Assembly: GCF_043944905.1 (NCBI RefSeq)
Contig: NZ_JBIMSN010000003.1
Span: 1 to 64,000 of the forward strand
Source: Antrihabitans spumae
GTDB taxonomy: Bacteria > Actinomycetota > Actinomycetes > Mycobacteriales > Mycobacteriaceae
Direction: 5' to 3'
Length of the DNA stretch: 64,000 nt
The notes beneath the pieces are model-generated. The model was not told the origin of the DNA and did not search any database. It saw only the letters and a list, made by a program, of their open reading frames with translations. Below, in pieces: positions 47,995-57,327 of the stretch. The first letter of the stretch is position 1. Each line of letters opens with the position of its first letter. Position numbers and translations under genes: made by a program.

Positions 47995-48800
47995 CCGTCC
48001 TTGCCGGTGTCGGTGACACGTTCGGGTCGACTGCGGCGAGCGGTCCGCTCATCCTTGCGCTCGGTGCCTGTGTGCTTGCGGGCCTCGTCTCGTTCGCGTC
48101 GCCGTGTGTGGTCCCGTTGGTTCCGGGCTACCTGTCCTACCTCGCGGGAGTGGTCGGCGCCGACGCGCCGCCGGTGACCCCTGCCGAAGCCGTACAGACG
48201 AAGGTCCGAACCGGACGCGCTCGCGTCGTCGGCGCCTCCGCCCTCTTCGTCGCGGGCTTCACGGTTGTGTTCGTCCTTGCGACCGCAACGGTTTTCGGTG
48301 TGACGCAATCACTTTCGGTCAACCGGGAGGTGCTGCAACGGGTCGGCGGTGTGGTGACCATCCTGATGGGACTTGTGTTCGTCGGTCTCGTTCCTGCCCT
48401 GCAACGTGACGTCCGATTCGAGCCGCGACGCGTCAGCAGCCTCGTCGGCGCACCGCTGCTCGGCGCGGTGTTCGCACTCGGCTGGACCCCGTGCCTCGGC
48501 CCGACCCTCGCCGGGGTGATCTCGGTTGCATCGGGAACAGAGGGTACGACGGCAGCTCGTGGCGTGAGCCTCATCGTCGCGTACTGCCTCGGCCTCGGGT
48601 TGCCGTTCATCATCCTTGCGTTCGGGTCGGCGAAAGCGTTGCGAGGCGTCGGCTGGCTGCGTCGTAATGCGCGTGCAATCCAGATCTTCGGTGGTGTCCT
48701 GCTTGTCGCGGTCGGCATCGCGCTCGTCACGGGCGTCTGGGATCAGTTCGTCAGCTGGGTGCGTGACGCCTTCGTCTCCGACGTGACGTTGCCGATATGA
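47991..48800 (+). CDS. ccdA: Cytochrome c biogenesis protein CcdA
   Basis: A 269-residue membrane protein with six hydrophobic helices of the CcdA/DsbD family. It carries reducing power from cytosolic thioredoxin across the membrane to ResA. Seen: the Cys in ASPCVVPLVPGYLSYLAGV and the second in GWTPCLGPTLAGV, one on each half of the protein, as needed for transfer. ATG 47991 overlaps the resA stop. It is followed 13 nt later by resB. Position equals Rv0527. Confidence 0.95.
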   Translation: MTVLAGVGDTFGSTAASGPLILALGACVLAGLVSFASPCVVPLVPGYLSYLAGVVGADAPPVTPAEAVQTKVRTGRARVVGASALFVAGFTVVFVLATATVFGVTQSLSVNREVLQRVGGVVTILMGLVFVGLVPALQRDVRFEPRRVSSLVGAPLLGAVFALGWTPCLGPTLAGVISVASGTEGTTAARGVSLIVAYCLGLGLPFIILAFGSAKALRGVGWLRRNARAIQIFGGVLLVAVGIALVTGVWDQFVSWVRDAFVSDVTLPI

Positions 48801-48813
48801 CAGAACCCTCGAT

Positions 48814-50454
48814 ATGACTGACACTCTGACCAGAGAGCCGACGCGACCGCCCCGCCAGTCCCTGCCCGGCCGCGGGATCGCACTCGTCCGCAACACCTGG
48901 CGCGGACTCACCAGCATGCGGACCGCCTTGGTCCTGCTCTTCCTGCTTGCCCTGGCCGCGATACCGGGGGCGTTGCTGCCGCAGCGCAGTCTCAACACGC
49001 AGAAGGTCGAGCAGTACATCGCCGACCGCCCGTCGCTCGGACCGCTGATGGACCGCTTCGAACTCTTCGATGTGTTCGGCAGCTTCTGGTTCACGGCGGT
49101 CTACGCGTTGCTGTTCATCTCGCTGGTCGGGTGCATCGTTCCGCGGTGCGTAGACCATGCGCGCGCACTGCGGACCCCGCCCGTCCCTGCGCCCCGCAAC
49201 TTGGGCAGGCTGCCGCACCACCACCTGACGACCGTCGACGGTGACCCTCAGCAGCTCGCGTCCGAGATCTCGTCGCAACTGAAAGGTTGGCGTTCGCGGA
49301 CGCGTTCGGCCGACAACAGGTCGGCGCACGACGGCGAGATCACCGTGTCGGCCGAGAAGGGGTACACCCGCGAACTCGGCAACCTGGTCTTCCACCTCTC
49401 CCTCGTCGGGTTGCTCATCGCCATCGCGGTCGGGAAGTTGTTCGGCTACGAGGGCAACGTGATCGTCATCGCCGACCCCGACGGTCCGGGCTTCTGCACG
49501 ACCTCGCCTGCGGTGTTCGACTCGTTCCGTGCGGGCAACGTCGAGGACGGCACCGGGCTCGAGCCGATCTGCGTACGCGTGAAGACCTTCACGGCCGACT
49601 ATCTGGACAACGGTCAGGCCGAGATGTTCACCTCCGACATCGAATACCAAGCCGGCGACGACCTTGCCTCCAATACGTGGCGTGACAGTCAGCTGCGGGT
49701 CAACCATCCGCTGCGAGTCGCGGGGGACCGCGTCTATCTGCAGGGTCACGGCTACGCACCGACGTTCACGGTCACCTTCCCGAACGGTGAGACGCGGACC
49801 GAGACGCTGCAGTGGCGACCCGACGACGCGACGACGTTCTTGAGCAGCGGCGTCATGCGGTTCGATCCGCCGGGTGGGTTGTATCCGAACACGGCGGATC
49901 GGCGGAAGAATCAGATCGCGATCGAGGGCCTGTTCGCGCCGACCGCCTCGTTCCACGGCGAGTTGCTGTCGTCGAGCTTCCCTGAGATGACGAAGCCCGC
50001 TGTCGCGATCGACATCTACCGTGGCGATACCGGACTGGACACCGGTATCCCGCAGTCGCTCTTCGCGCTCAACAAGGAACTGATCAACCAGGAGCGTCTG
50101 ACGAAGGAAGCCAGAGTGAATCTGGAGCCCGGCGAGTCGACCTCGTTGCCCGATGGAACGCAGGTTCGCTTCGATGGCGCGAAGGAATTTGTGAACCTGC
50201 AGGTGTCGCACGATCCGGCGCAGGGTTTTGTGCTCGGCTTCTCGATCTCGATGATGGTGGGGTTGCTGGTGTCGCTGCTCATCAAGCGGCGCAGAATCTG
50301 GGTACGTCTGTATCCCGCCGATGGCGAACGACGTACCGTAGTAGAACTTGGCGGGTTGGCCAGAACCGACCACGCCGGGTGGGGTGACGAGTTCGATCGA
50401 TTGTGCGACCGACTGCTGCCGGATGCACGATCCACCAAGCAGAACAAGACATAG
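48814..50454 (+). CDS. resB: Cytochrome c biogenesis protein ResB
   Basis: A 546-residue component of the system II haem-ligation complex. Seen: an N-terminal helix (TALVLLFLLALAAIPGALLP), two helices with GSFWFTAVYALLFISLVGCI, a large extracytoplasmic domain (about residues 220-460), and a last helix (GFVLGFSISMMVGLLVSLLI). With CcsB it delivers haem and joins it to CXXCH sites outside the membrane. ATG 48814. Position equals Rv0528. Confidence 0.94.
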   Translation: MTDTLTREPTRPPRQSLPGRGIALVRNTWRGLTSMRTALVLLFLLALAAIPGALLPQRSLNTQKVEQYIADRPSLGPLMDRFELFDVFGSFWFTAVYALLFISLVGCIVPRCVDHARALRTPPVPAPRNLGRLPHHHLTTVDGDPQQLASEISSQLKGWRSRTRSADNRSAHDGEITVSAEKGYTRELGNLVFHLSLVGLLIAIAVGKLFGYEGNVIVIADPDGPGFCTTSPAVFDSFRAGNVEDGTGLEPICVRVKTFTADYLDNGQAEMFTSDIEYQAGDDLASNTWRDSQLRVNHPLRVAGDRVYLQGHGYAPTFTVTFPNGETRTETLQWRPDDATTFLSSGVMRFDPPGGLYPNTADRRKNQIAIEGLFAPTASFHGELLSSSFPEMTKPAVAIDIYRGDTGLDTGIPQSLFALNKELINQERLTKEARVNLEPGESTSLPDGTQVRFDGAKEFVNLQVSHDPAQGFVLGFSISMMVGLLVSLLIKRRRIWVRLYPADGERRTVVELGGLARTDHAGWGDEFDRLCDRLLPDARSTKQNKT

Positions 50455-50467
50455 GAACCAACTGAGC

Positions 50468-51430
50468 ATGCTGCCGATCAACGAGACCCTTGCCGGATAC
50501 AGCGACCTGTCGTTCCGGTCTGCCTTCCTCGTCTACGTGCTGTCGTTTCTGCTCTTGATCGGGCAGTACGCATCGGCACGGGTCAAGCAGACCGCTGCGA
50601 AGGAAATGGTCAACGCCGGACCCGCTGCCGGGGTGCCTGGCCGCCTCGTCGAAGCGCCACGCAAACCGTGGTCCGAGCGCCTCGGCAACATGGGCGTTGC
50701 GGTGCTCGTTGTGGGCGTTGCGCTGCATCTCGCGTCGATCGTGTTGCGCGGCTTCGCAACCGAACGCTTCCCGCTCGGCAACATGTACGAGTTCGTGACG
50801 ATGGCATGCGCCGCGGCGGTGCTCGTCGGGTTGACGATCATGCGTGGCGAGCGGTTCCGTTCGATGTGGGTGTTCCTCATTCCCCCTGTGCTCGTTCTGA
50901 TGTTCCTCGCGGCAACGGTGCTCTACGCCGACGCCGCTCCTGTCGTGCCGGCATTGCGTTCGTACTGGCTGCCGATTCACGTAACCATCGTCAGCATCGG
51001 CAGTGGTGTTTTCCTGGTTTCCGGTGTCGCGAGCGCGATGTTCCTGTTGCGGATGCGTCACCCCGAAGGCAGTGAAGCCAGCAGCGTCTGGGGTCGGCTC
51101 GCGTCGAGAATGCCCGACGCGCAGACGCTCGATCGCCTGGCCTACAGGACGACGATCATCGGGTTCCCGCTGTTCGGCGCCGGTGTCATCCTGGGCGCCA
51201 TCTGGGCGGAATCGGCGTGGGGACGCTTCTGGGGTTGGGATCCGAAGGAGACGGTCGCCTTCATCGCGTGGGTCATCTACGCCGCCTACCTGCATGCGCG
51301 CGCGACCTCGGGCTGGCGCGACACCAAGGCGGCGTGGATCAACATCGCCGGCTTCGTCGCGATGATCTTCAACCTCTTCGTCATCAACATCGTGGTTTCC
51401 GGCCTGCACTCGTACGCGGGCTTGACCTAG
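50468..51430 (+). CDS. ccsB: Cytochrome c biogenesis protein CcsB/CcsA (haem-handling)
   Basis: A 320-residue membrane protein of the CcmC/CcsA haem-handling family. The tryptophan-rich haem motif is present as AWGRFWGWDPKETVAF, flanked by helices with conserved His (LPIHVTIVSIG, ARATSGW region). It moves haem out and with ResB attaches it to cytochrome c. The true start is ATG 50468; the upstream frame overlaps resB. It is the last gene of the cluster. A 250-bp gap without genes follows. Confidence 0.94.
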   Translation: MLPINETLAGYSDLSFRSAFLVYVLSFLLLIGQYASARVKQTAAKEMVNAGPAAGVPGRLVEAPRKPWSERLGNMGVAVLVVGVALHLASIVLRGFATERFPLGNMYEFVTMACAAAVLVGLTIMRGERFRSMWVFLIPPVLVLMFLAATVLYADAAPVVPALRSYWLPIHVTIVSIGSGVFLVSGVASAMFLLRMRHPEGSEASSVWGRLASRMPDAQTLDRLAYRTTIIGFPLFGAGVILGAIWAESAWGRFWGWDPKETVAFIAWVIYAAYLHARATSGWRDTKAAWINIAGFVAMIFNLFVINIVVSGLHSYAGLT

Positions 51431-51685
51431 AAGGCCGAGTGCTGCGGACGCTCCACGATCACGTCCGCCGCGCGGAAGCCCGCCGCTTCGCAGGAATAGT
51501 GGAGCTTCAGCAGCAGCCTGGTGAACGAAATCTGGCTTCTCGAGGAAGCTTCTCTACAGATCGGGCATAACTGTCCAAAGCAATCTCACCCGCCAGTTTT
51601 CGGGCCTACGGTTGGTTTTGTCGCCACGTCGTCTCAGCGATTGCGAAGTCGGCTCCGGTGGTGGTCATAACTGCGGAGGTTGGAC
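51431..51685. other. Gap between ccsB and the decarboxylase gene
   Basis: No gene is seen. It contains a small stem GCTTC-TCGAG-GAAGC (51533-51547) and two copies of CATAACTG (51567-51574 and 51665-51672). The second copy is a few bases before the ribosome site of the decarboxylase gene. A promoter is likely in the right half. Confidence 0.35.
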
Positions 51686-54517
51686 ATGGCCGAGGTCAAT
51701 GCACGTGCCTACAACAGTGTTTGGCAGTTCAGGGCCGATGCGTGGTGTCGGCTCGAAGAGGCGGCCGAGCGGTTGGCGAGAGCGTCGTCGCACGGCAAAC
51801 CGACCGACCAGCTGGCCGATACCGTCGGCGACCTCGTCACCAAACTTGCTCCCTACGAACACTTCTGGGCATTTCCCGGCAAGACCTTCTTCGCTCAGAC
51901 GCAGCGGCAGTTCACTGCCGGTCACTACGACCGGTTCGCGCGAACGGTTGCGAAGATCAATCGAGCACTGGTGACGGAGTCCTATCGCGGCGGCGAATCG
52001 CTGATCAACGTCGCGCACGATCACGAAGCTCTCAACACCGACAACGGGCAGCAGGAAGACATTTCGGCCGATGGCAACGAACGCCCCTACTTCGAGGTAC
52101 TCGTCGTCGAGTCGATGTCGGAGTCGCAGGAGCGGGCGCTGCGCAAGGCGGTCCGCAGTTGGCGGCGTTCCGATGACGAGTTCATCTACGAACTCGTCGT
52201 CGTCGGCAGCGGCGACGAGGCTGTGATCGCCGCGCGGCTGAATGTGAACCTGCAGGCCGTCGTGGTCCGTCGCCGTTTCGCGCACAAGTCCAGTCGCGAA
52301 CTCGCCGCGCTCGGCGACTTCGTCGACAGCCAGGTCTCCGACGACCTGGCTGACCATCCACCGGAGGAGCGAGCGCAAATTCTGGCCGCCTCGATCTCCG
52401 ATATCCGGCCCGAACTCGACCTCTATCTGATGACCGAGATCGAAGTCGAAGACATGGCCGGGCGCGTCGGCCACAACTTCCGCAGGGTCTTCCATGCGCG
52501 CGAAGGTGTCCTCGAGCTGCACCTGAGCATCCTGCACGGCGTCGCCGAACGGTATCGGACCCCGTTCTTCAGCGCGCTGAAGCAGTACAGCCACCGGCCG
52601 ACCGGAGTGTTCCACGCGTTGCCGATCTCGCAGGGCAAGTCGATCGTCAACTCGCACTGGATCAAGGACATGGTCAGCTTCTACGGCCTCGATGTGTTCA
52701 TGGCGGAGACGTCGGCGACGTGCGGTGGTTTGGATTCACTGCTGGAGCCGACCGGCCCGCTGCGTGAGGCGCAGGACCTCGCGGCGAAGGCCTACGGGTC
52801 ACGCCACACCTACTTCGTCACCAACGGAACGTCGACGGCGAACAAGATCGTCGGCATGGCCTTGATCGCACCGGGTGACATCGTGCTCGTCGACCGCAAC
52901 TGCCACCAGTCCCATCACTACGGAACCATGATGGCCGGCGCCCACGTCACCTATCTGGAGGCGTATCCGCTGAGCAAGTACTCGATGTACGGCGCTGTTC
53001 CACTCGTCGAGATCAAGGCGAAGTTGCTGGGTCTGCGGCGGGCGGGCAAGCTCGACCGCGTCAAGATGCTGATGCTCACCAACTGCACCTTCGACGGCGT
53101 CGTCTACGACGTCGAACGGGTGATGGAAGAGTGTCTCGCAATCAAGCCGGACCTCGTATTCCTATGGGACGAAGCGTGGTTCGCGTTCGCCCGGTTCCAT
53201 CCCGTGTACCGGACCCGCACCGGAATGGCGGCCGCGAAGACCCTTCGGGAACGGATGAAAGACCCTGCGTATCGCGAGCGCTACAACGAATATCTGGCCG
53301 AGCGAGCAATGCATCCGGAGCCGACCGACGAGGAGTTGCTCGAGCAGCGACTGCTGCCCGATCCAGCGCAGGCGCGGGTGCGCGTCTACTCGACCCAATC
53401 GACGCACAAGACGCTGACCTCGCTGCGGCAGGGTTCGATGATTCACGTCTTCGATCAGGACTTCGATCAGAAGGTCGCCGAGACCTTCCACGAGGCCTAC
53501 ATGGCACACAACTCGACCTCGCCGAACTATCAGATCCTCGCCTCGCTCGACCTCGGTCGACGGCAGGTTGCGCTCGAAGGCGTCGAGCTCGTCCAGAAAC
53601 AGATCGAAAATGCGATGCAGCTGCGCGACGCGATCGACAACCATCCGCTGCTCAGCAAGTACATGCACTGCCTCAGCACGGCGGAGCTGATCCCCGAGGA
53701 GTTCCGGCCGTCGGGTATCGCACAGCCGTTGCGGTCGGGTTTGGCGAACATGATGGCAGCCTGGGCCGCTGACGAGTTCGTTCTCGATCCGTCGCGAATC
53801 ACGCTCTACATCGGGCCGACGGGCTACGACGGCGATACCTTCAAGCGGCAGCAGTTGATGGATCGCTACGGCGTGCAGATCAACAAGACGTCGCGAAACA
53901 CCGTGCTGTTCATGACGAACATCGGTACGACGCGTAGTTCGGTCGCCTATCTGGTCGAGGTGTTGGTCAAGATTGCTCGCGAACTCGACGACCATCTCGC
54001 CGACCTCAGTCAGACCGAGCGAGCGATACACGACCGCCAGGTGGCGAGTCTGACTGCCGACGCGACGTCGATGCCCGACTTCAGCGGTTTCCACACGAGC
54101 TTCCTCGATCTCGGCGGCGACGGTGAGCCGACGCCGGAAGGTGACGTGCGCAAGGCGTTCTACCTTGCCTACACCGATTCGTTCTGCGAGTACCTCTCAC
54201 CCGAGGAGGTCGAGTCGAAAATAGATGCGGGACAACAGGTTGTGTCGGCGACATTCGTGACGCCCTATCCGCCCGGATTCCCCGTGCTGGTGCCGGGGCA
54301 GGTGTTCAGCAAGCAGATTCTGAACTTCATCCGCTTCCTCGACACGCGTGAGATTCACGGCTACCAGCCGCACCTCGGTTACCGCGTCTACACCGACAAG
54401 GCGATCGAAATGGCAACGCCGACAACGACTGTCGCGCCAGCCATCACGAACGGGAATGGCAGCGCCGCGGCGAGCAAGCACTCCGGTAAGCGCAAGTCGA
54501 AGGCTGCCGCAGACTGA
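51686..54517 (+). CDS. Orn/Lys/Arg-type PLP decarboxylase with long N-terminal extension (Rv2531c-like)
   Basis: A 943-residue PLP enzyme of the Orn/Lys/Arg decarboxylase fold type I family. The PLP Lys is Lys575 in TQSTHKTLTSLRQGSM, and FVTNGTSTANKIVGMALIAP is the cofactor-binding region. The C-terminal domain (YTDSFCEYLSPEEVESKIDA) matches the family. The first 300 residues form an extension with a receiver-like tail of charged segments; the overall length is that of Rv2531c. It should decarboxylate a basic or related amino acid, giving a polyamine-like product or using acid. The substrate is unknown. ATG 51686 follows GGAGGT. Confidence 0.88.
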   Translation: MAEVNARAYNSVWQFRADAWCRLEEAAERLARASSHGKPTDQLADTVGDLVTKLAPYEHFWAFPGKTFFAQTQRQFTAGHYDRFARTVAKINRALVTESYRGGESLINVAHDHEALNTDNGQQEDISADGNERPYFEVLVVESMSESQERALRKAVRSWRRSDDEFIYELVVVGSGDEAVIAARLNVNLQAVVVRRRFAHKSSRELAALGDFVDSQVSDDLADHPPEERAQILAASISDIRPELDLYLMTEIEVEDMAGRVGHNFRRVFHAREGVLELHLSILHGVAERYRTPFFSALKQYSHRPTGVFHALPISQGKSIVNSHWIKDMVSFYGLDVFMAETSATCGGLDSLLEPTGPLREAQDLAAKAYGSRHTYFVTNGTSTANKIVGMALIAPGDIVLVDRNCHQSHHYGTMMAGAHVTYLEAYPLSKYSMYGAVPLVEIKAKLLGLRRAGKLDRVKMLMLTNCTFDGVVYDVERVMEECLAIKPDLVFLWDEAWFAFARFHPVYRTRTGMAAAKTLRERMKDPAYRERYNEYLAERAMHPEPTDEELLEQRLLPDPAQARVRVYSTQSTHKTLTSLRQGSMIHVFDQDFDQKVAETFHEAYMAHNSTSPNYQILASLDLGRRQVALEGVELVQKQIENAMQLRDAIDNHPLLSKYMHCLSTAELIPEEFRPSGIAQPLRSGLANMMAAWAADEFVLDPSRITLYIGPTGYDGDTFKRQQLMDRYGVQINKTSRNTVLFMTNIGTTRSSVAYLVEVLVKIARELDDHLADLSQTERAIHDRQVASLTADATSMPDFSGFHTSFLDLGGDGEPTPEGDVRKAFYLAYTDSFCEYLSPEEVESKIDAGQQVVSATFVTPYPPGFPVLVPGQVFSKQILNFIRFLDTREIHGYQPHLGYRVYTDKAIEMATPTTTVAPAITNGNGSAAASKHSGKRKSKAAAD

Positions 54518-54979
54518 TCAGCTCTCGGCGGGCAGTTTCATGCCCGGTCCTGCTTCGAGTTCGATGTCGCGAGCGGTGAGTTCCGTTGCGCACGAGTCGC
54601 ATTCGAGCCTCACGTGCGCAGCACCACCGCAGTCGCGATGCAGATAGTGGACCGGCGGGCCGTCGGGCGCCATGTAGGTATCGCCCCAGTCCTTGATCGC
54701 CATCAGGATCGGATAGATGGCGTGGCCCTTCGGGGTCAGTCGGTACTCCTCGTACGCGGTGCCCGCCGCCTGTTGTTTGACGAGGATGTCGTGTTCGACG
54801 AGGCGGTCGAGGCGGTCCTGCAATCGGCTACGTGAGATTCCTAGTGTGTTCTGCAAGGCGTTGAAACGTCGGACGCCGGCGAAGGAGAACTTGAGAACGA
54901 GCAGCGTCCAACGGTCGCCGAAGATCACCAGTGGTCGCGTGATGGAGCACGGGAGGTCGGCAAGTTCTTCGTAACGCAC
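54518..54979 (-). CDS. HxlR-family transcriptional regulator
   Basis: A 153-residue winged-helix regulator of the HxlR type. Seen: CSITRPLVIFGDRWTLLVLK, FNALQNTLGISRSRLQDRL and YRLTPKGHAIYPILMAI. HxlR proteins often sense electrophiles or redox agents through an N-terminal Cys; here Cys11 of ADLPCSI has the right place. The C-terminal part adds a small Cys cluster (HRDCGG, LECDSCATEL) that may bind zinc. GTG 54979 is a leaderless start (TAGGAT on the minus strand, 7 nt away). The divergent gene is a nitroreductase, a probable target. Confidence 0.88.
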   Translation of the reverse strand: MRYEELADLPCSITRPLVIFGDRWTLLVLKFSFAGVRRFNALQNTLGISRSRLQDRLDRLVEHDILVKQQAAGTAYEEYRLTPKGHAIYPILMAIKDWGDTYMAPDGPPVHYLHRDCGGAAHVRLECDSCATELTARDIELEAGPGMKLPAES

Positions 54980-55005
54980 AACGTCGATCCTACCGGTATC
55001 GAAAT

Positions 55006-55033
55006 GAGACTGGTCGTGTTAGCGTTCAGTCTC
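55006..55033. promoter_or_regulatory. Inverted repeat between hxlR-type gene and nitroreductase
   Basis: GAGACTG (55006-55012) and CAGTCTC (55027-55033), 7-bp arms 14 nt apart, with a copy of CGAAAT beside each arm. The site lies between the divergent genes, where an HxlR operator is expected. Confidence 0.5.
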
Positions 55034-55064
55034 GAAATAGGACCGACCTGTCGAGGAGTTCTGT

Positions 55065-55751
55065 ATGAGCACAACCACCGATTTCGCCGCGCTGTCCCGA
55101 GTGCTCGACGAACGCTGGACCTGCCGCCAGTTCCTGCCGGACCCGGTTCCGAGGCGCGATATCGAGCAGTTGCTACGGCTGGCCCAACGCACGCCGTCGT
55201 GGTGCAACACGCAGCCATGGCAGGTCGTCGTCACCGACGGCGCCGCGACCGAGCGGTTCCGCAAAGAACTCCTCACCCACATCCAGAGCGGGGTCGGGCC
55301 CGCGCCCGACCTCGAATTCCCCGCTCAGTACACCGGCGAATATCGGCAGCGTCGCCGCGACTGCGGCAAGCAGCTCTACGACAGCATCGGGATAGCCAAA
55401 GGCGATCACGAGCGGACCATGAAGCAGATGGTGCGCAACTTCGAACTCTTCGATGCGCCGCACGTCGCGATCATCACGACCGAAGCCGATCTCGGCGTCT
55501 ACGGTGCCGTCGACTGCGGTCTGTACATCAACACTTTCCTGCTCGGAGCACAGAGCCTCGGCCTTGCCGCTGCCCCACAGGCTGCACTCGCGTCCTATTC
55601 GCCGTTCCTGCACGAGTACTTCGAAATACCCGAGCACCGGCACGTGGTAGCGGGCATCAGCTTCGGCTACGCCGATCGAGAACATCCGATCAACACGTTC
55701 CGCACAGCGCGTGAAAATGTCGACTCGGTTGTCACCTGGCACGAGGTCTGA
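55065..55751 (+). CDS. Nitroreductase family protein
   Basis: A 228-residue FMN-dependent oxidoreductase. Seen: LDERWTCRQFLPDPVPR and LAQRTPSWCNTQPWQVVV (FMN and phosphate contacts), then LGVYGAVDCGLYINTFLLGA and GISFGYADREHPIN. It reduces nitro groups, quinones or similar with NAD(P)H, probably as a dimer in the cytosol. ATG 55065 has GAGGAG upstream. It is divergent from the HxlR-type regulator and likely under its control, a common pair for quinone or electrophile stress. Confidence 0.89.
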   Translation: MSTTTDFAALSRVLDERWTCRQFLPDPVPRRDIEQLLRLAQRTPSWCNTQPWQVVVTDGAATERFRKELLTHIQSGVGPAPDLEFPAQYTGEYRQRRRDCGKQLYDSIGIAKGDHERTMKQMVRNFELFDAPHVAIITTEADLGVYGAVDCGLYINTFLLGAQSLGLAAAPQAALASYSPFLHEYFEIPEHRHVVAGISFGYADREHPINTFRTARENVDSVVTWHEV

Positions 55752-55839
55752 CTGCTGAGCTCCGTCTACACGGGATAGTGTCGAGCCTGATTCTCAGCCG
55801 GTGCACTCGACGACGCGTTGTAGAAAGAGGTTACCAACG

Positions 55840-57006
55840 ATGGCAACCCTCGCGGACTTCCAGAACGAGATCTATCTGCAGGGACTCGGAGGCACCACGC
55901 CCGAGTTTCCGACGGACCTCACCAAGTTGGAAGCGCTCGCCGAGCAGGTCATGACGCCGGAGGCCTTCGGCTACGTCGCAGGTTCGGCTGGTGCAGAATC
56001 GACCGCCAAGGCCAACCTCGACGCGATTCGGGACTGGCGAATCGTGCCACGGATGCTGCGTGACACCGGAACTCGCGATCTGTCCGTCGAACTGTTCGGG
56101 CAGAAGCTACCCGCGCCCGTGCTGCTCGGCCCGGTCGGCGTGCTGTCGATCGTGCACCCGGCCGGAGAACTTGCGGTAGCGCGGGCAACCGCTGGGGTCG
56201 GCGTGCCGATGGTGCTGAGTACCGCCGCGTCGAACAACATGGAGGACGTCGCCGCCAACAACGGCGAGGGTGGTCTGCGCTGGTATCAGCTGTACTGGCC
56301 GAAGGACCGTGAGCTCGCCGCGAGCTTCCTGCAACGCGCAAAGACCGCCGGCTACACAGCTCTTGTCGTCACCCTCGATACCGTCACCCTCGCCTGGCGG
56401 CCGCGCGACCTCGACGGCGCCTACCTGCCGTTCCTGCGCGGCATCGGCGTCGCGAACTACTTCAGCGATCCGGTCTTCCAGAAGTCGGTCGGTGGTCCGA
56501 TCACCGACGAGAACCGGATGCAGGCGATCCTGCACTGGGTCGCAAACTTCAGCGACCCGACGATCACCTGGGACGACCTCGCGTTTCTGCGCGAGCACTG
56601 GGACGGTCCGATCGTGCTCAAAGGGATTCAGCATGCCGACGACGCGCGTCGGGCAGTCGACACCGGCATGGACGGCGTCATCGTCTCCAACCATGGTGGT
56701 CGCCAGGTCGATGGTGCGATCGGCGCAATCGAAGCATTGCCGGAGGTCGTCGACGCCGTCGGCGATCAGATCACCGTGCTGTTCGACAGCGGAATTCGGA
56801 CCGGGGCCGACATCGCGAAGGCGCTCGCGATCGGCGCGAAGTCTGTGCTCGTCGCGCGCCCGTATGTGTACGGTCTAGCGCTCGGTGGGGAGGCAGGGGT
56901 CAGGCACGTAATTCGGTGCCTGCTGGCCGAGTTGGAACTGACGATGGCTCTTTCGGGCATCACGACGATCGACGAGTTGACGCCGGATGTCCTCCGCCAC
57001 AAATGA
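55840..57006 (+). CDS. FMN-dependent alpha-hydroxy acid oxidising enzyme (lactate 2-monooxygenase-like)
   Basis: A 388-residue TIM-barrel flavoenzyme of the lactate oxidase/mandelate dehydrogenase family. Seen: FGYVAGSAGAESTAKANLDA, LLGPVGVLSIVHPAGELAVA, VTLDTVTLAWRPRDLDGAYL, and the catalytic segment VSNHGGRQVDGAIG with the His-Gly-Gly-Arg. The FRDLD-like loop and overall match resemble Mycobacterium smegmatis lactate 2-monooxygenase (LMO), which gives acetate and CO2 from lactate and O2. LMO versus oxidase or dehydrogenase activity cannot be told by eye. ATG 55840 has AAAGAGG upstream; the frame extends 13 codons further without support. Confidence 0.86.
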   Translation: MATLADFQNEIYLQGLGGTTPEFPTDLTKLEALAEQVMTPEAFGYVAGSAGAESTAKANLDAIRDWRIVPRMLRDTGTRDLSVELFGQKLPAPVLLGPVGVLSIVHPAGELAVARATAGVGVPMVLSTAASNNMEDVAANNGEGGLRWYQLYWPKDRELAASFLQRAKTAGYTALVVTLDTVTLAWRPRDLDGAYLPFLRGIGVANYFSDPVFQKSVGGPITDENRMQAILHWVANFSDPTITWDDLAFLREHWDGPIVLKGIQHADDARRAVDTGMDGVIVSNHGGRQVDGAIGAIEALPEVVDAVGDQITVLFDSGIRTGADIAKALAIGAKSVLVARPYVYGLALGGEAGVRHVIRCLLAELELTMALSGITTIDELTPDVLRHK

Positions 57007-57047
57007 TCGTGTGCGGCCGGACTGATCAGCCGAACGAGGTCGGCTGA

Positions 57048-57251
57048 TCACTCGACGGGTTCGCTAGGACCGTCCTTGTTGTCCGTACCGCCGGACCGCT
57101 TGGCGTCCCGATTGAGCCGCCAGAGAAATTCCGGATCGTCATCGGGTCCGACCGATCGCGGCTGGTCGCGAGAATTCAGATCGGGTCCGAACGCTTTCCA
57201 GAACAGCACCGCAACAGTAACCAGTCCGATGACGGCCAATAGATAGATCAC
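57048..57251 (-). CDS. Small membrane-anchored protein
   Basis: A 67-residue protein with one N-terminal membrane helix (IYLLAVIGLVTVAVLFW) and a charged hydrophilic tail (KRSGGTDNKDGPSEPVE). GTG 57251 is 8 nt after AAGGAGG; the longer frame start at GTG 57260 overlaps that ribosome site and is less likely. It lies between the alpha-hydroxy acid enzyme (convergent) and the BldC gene. No function is known. Confidence 0.6.
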   Translation of the reverse strand: MIYLLAVIGLVTVAVLFWKAFGPDLNSRDQPRSVGPDDDPEFLWRLNRDAKRSGGTDNKDGPSEPVE

Positions 57252-57327
57252 AGCCCTCACCTCCTTGACTAGAGGGTAGCCGCGTGTGGGCCGTTCGGCA
57301 TCTGTCGAGGTAAGGGTTCTTGAACGA

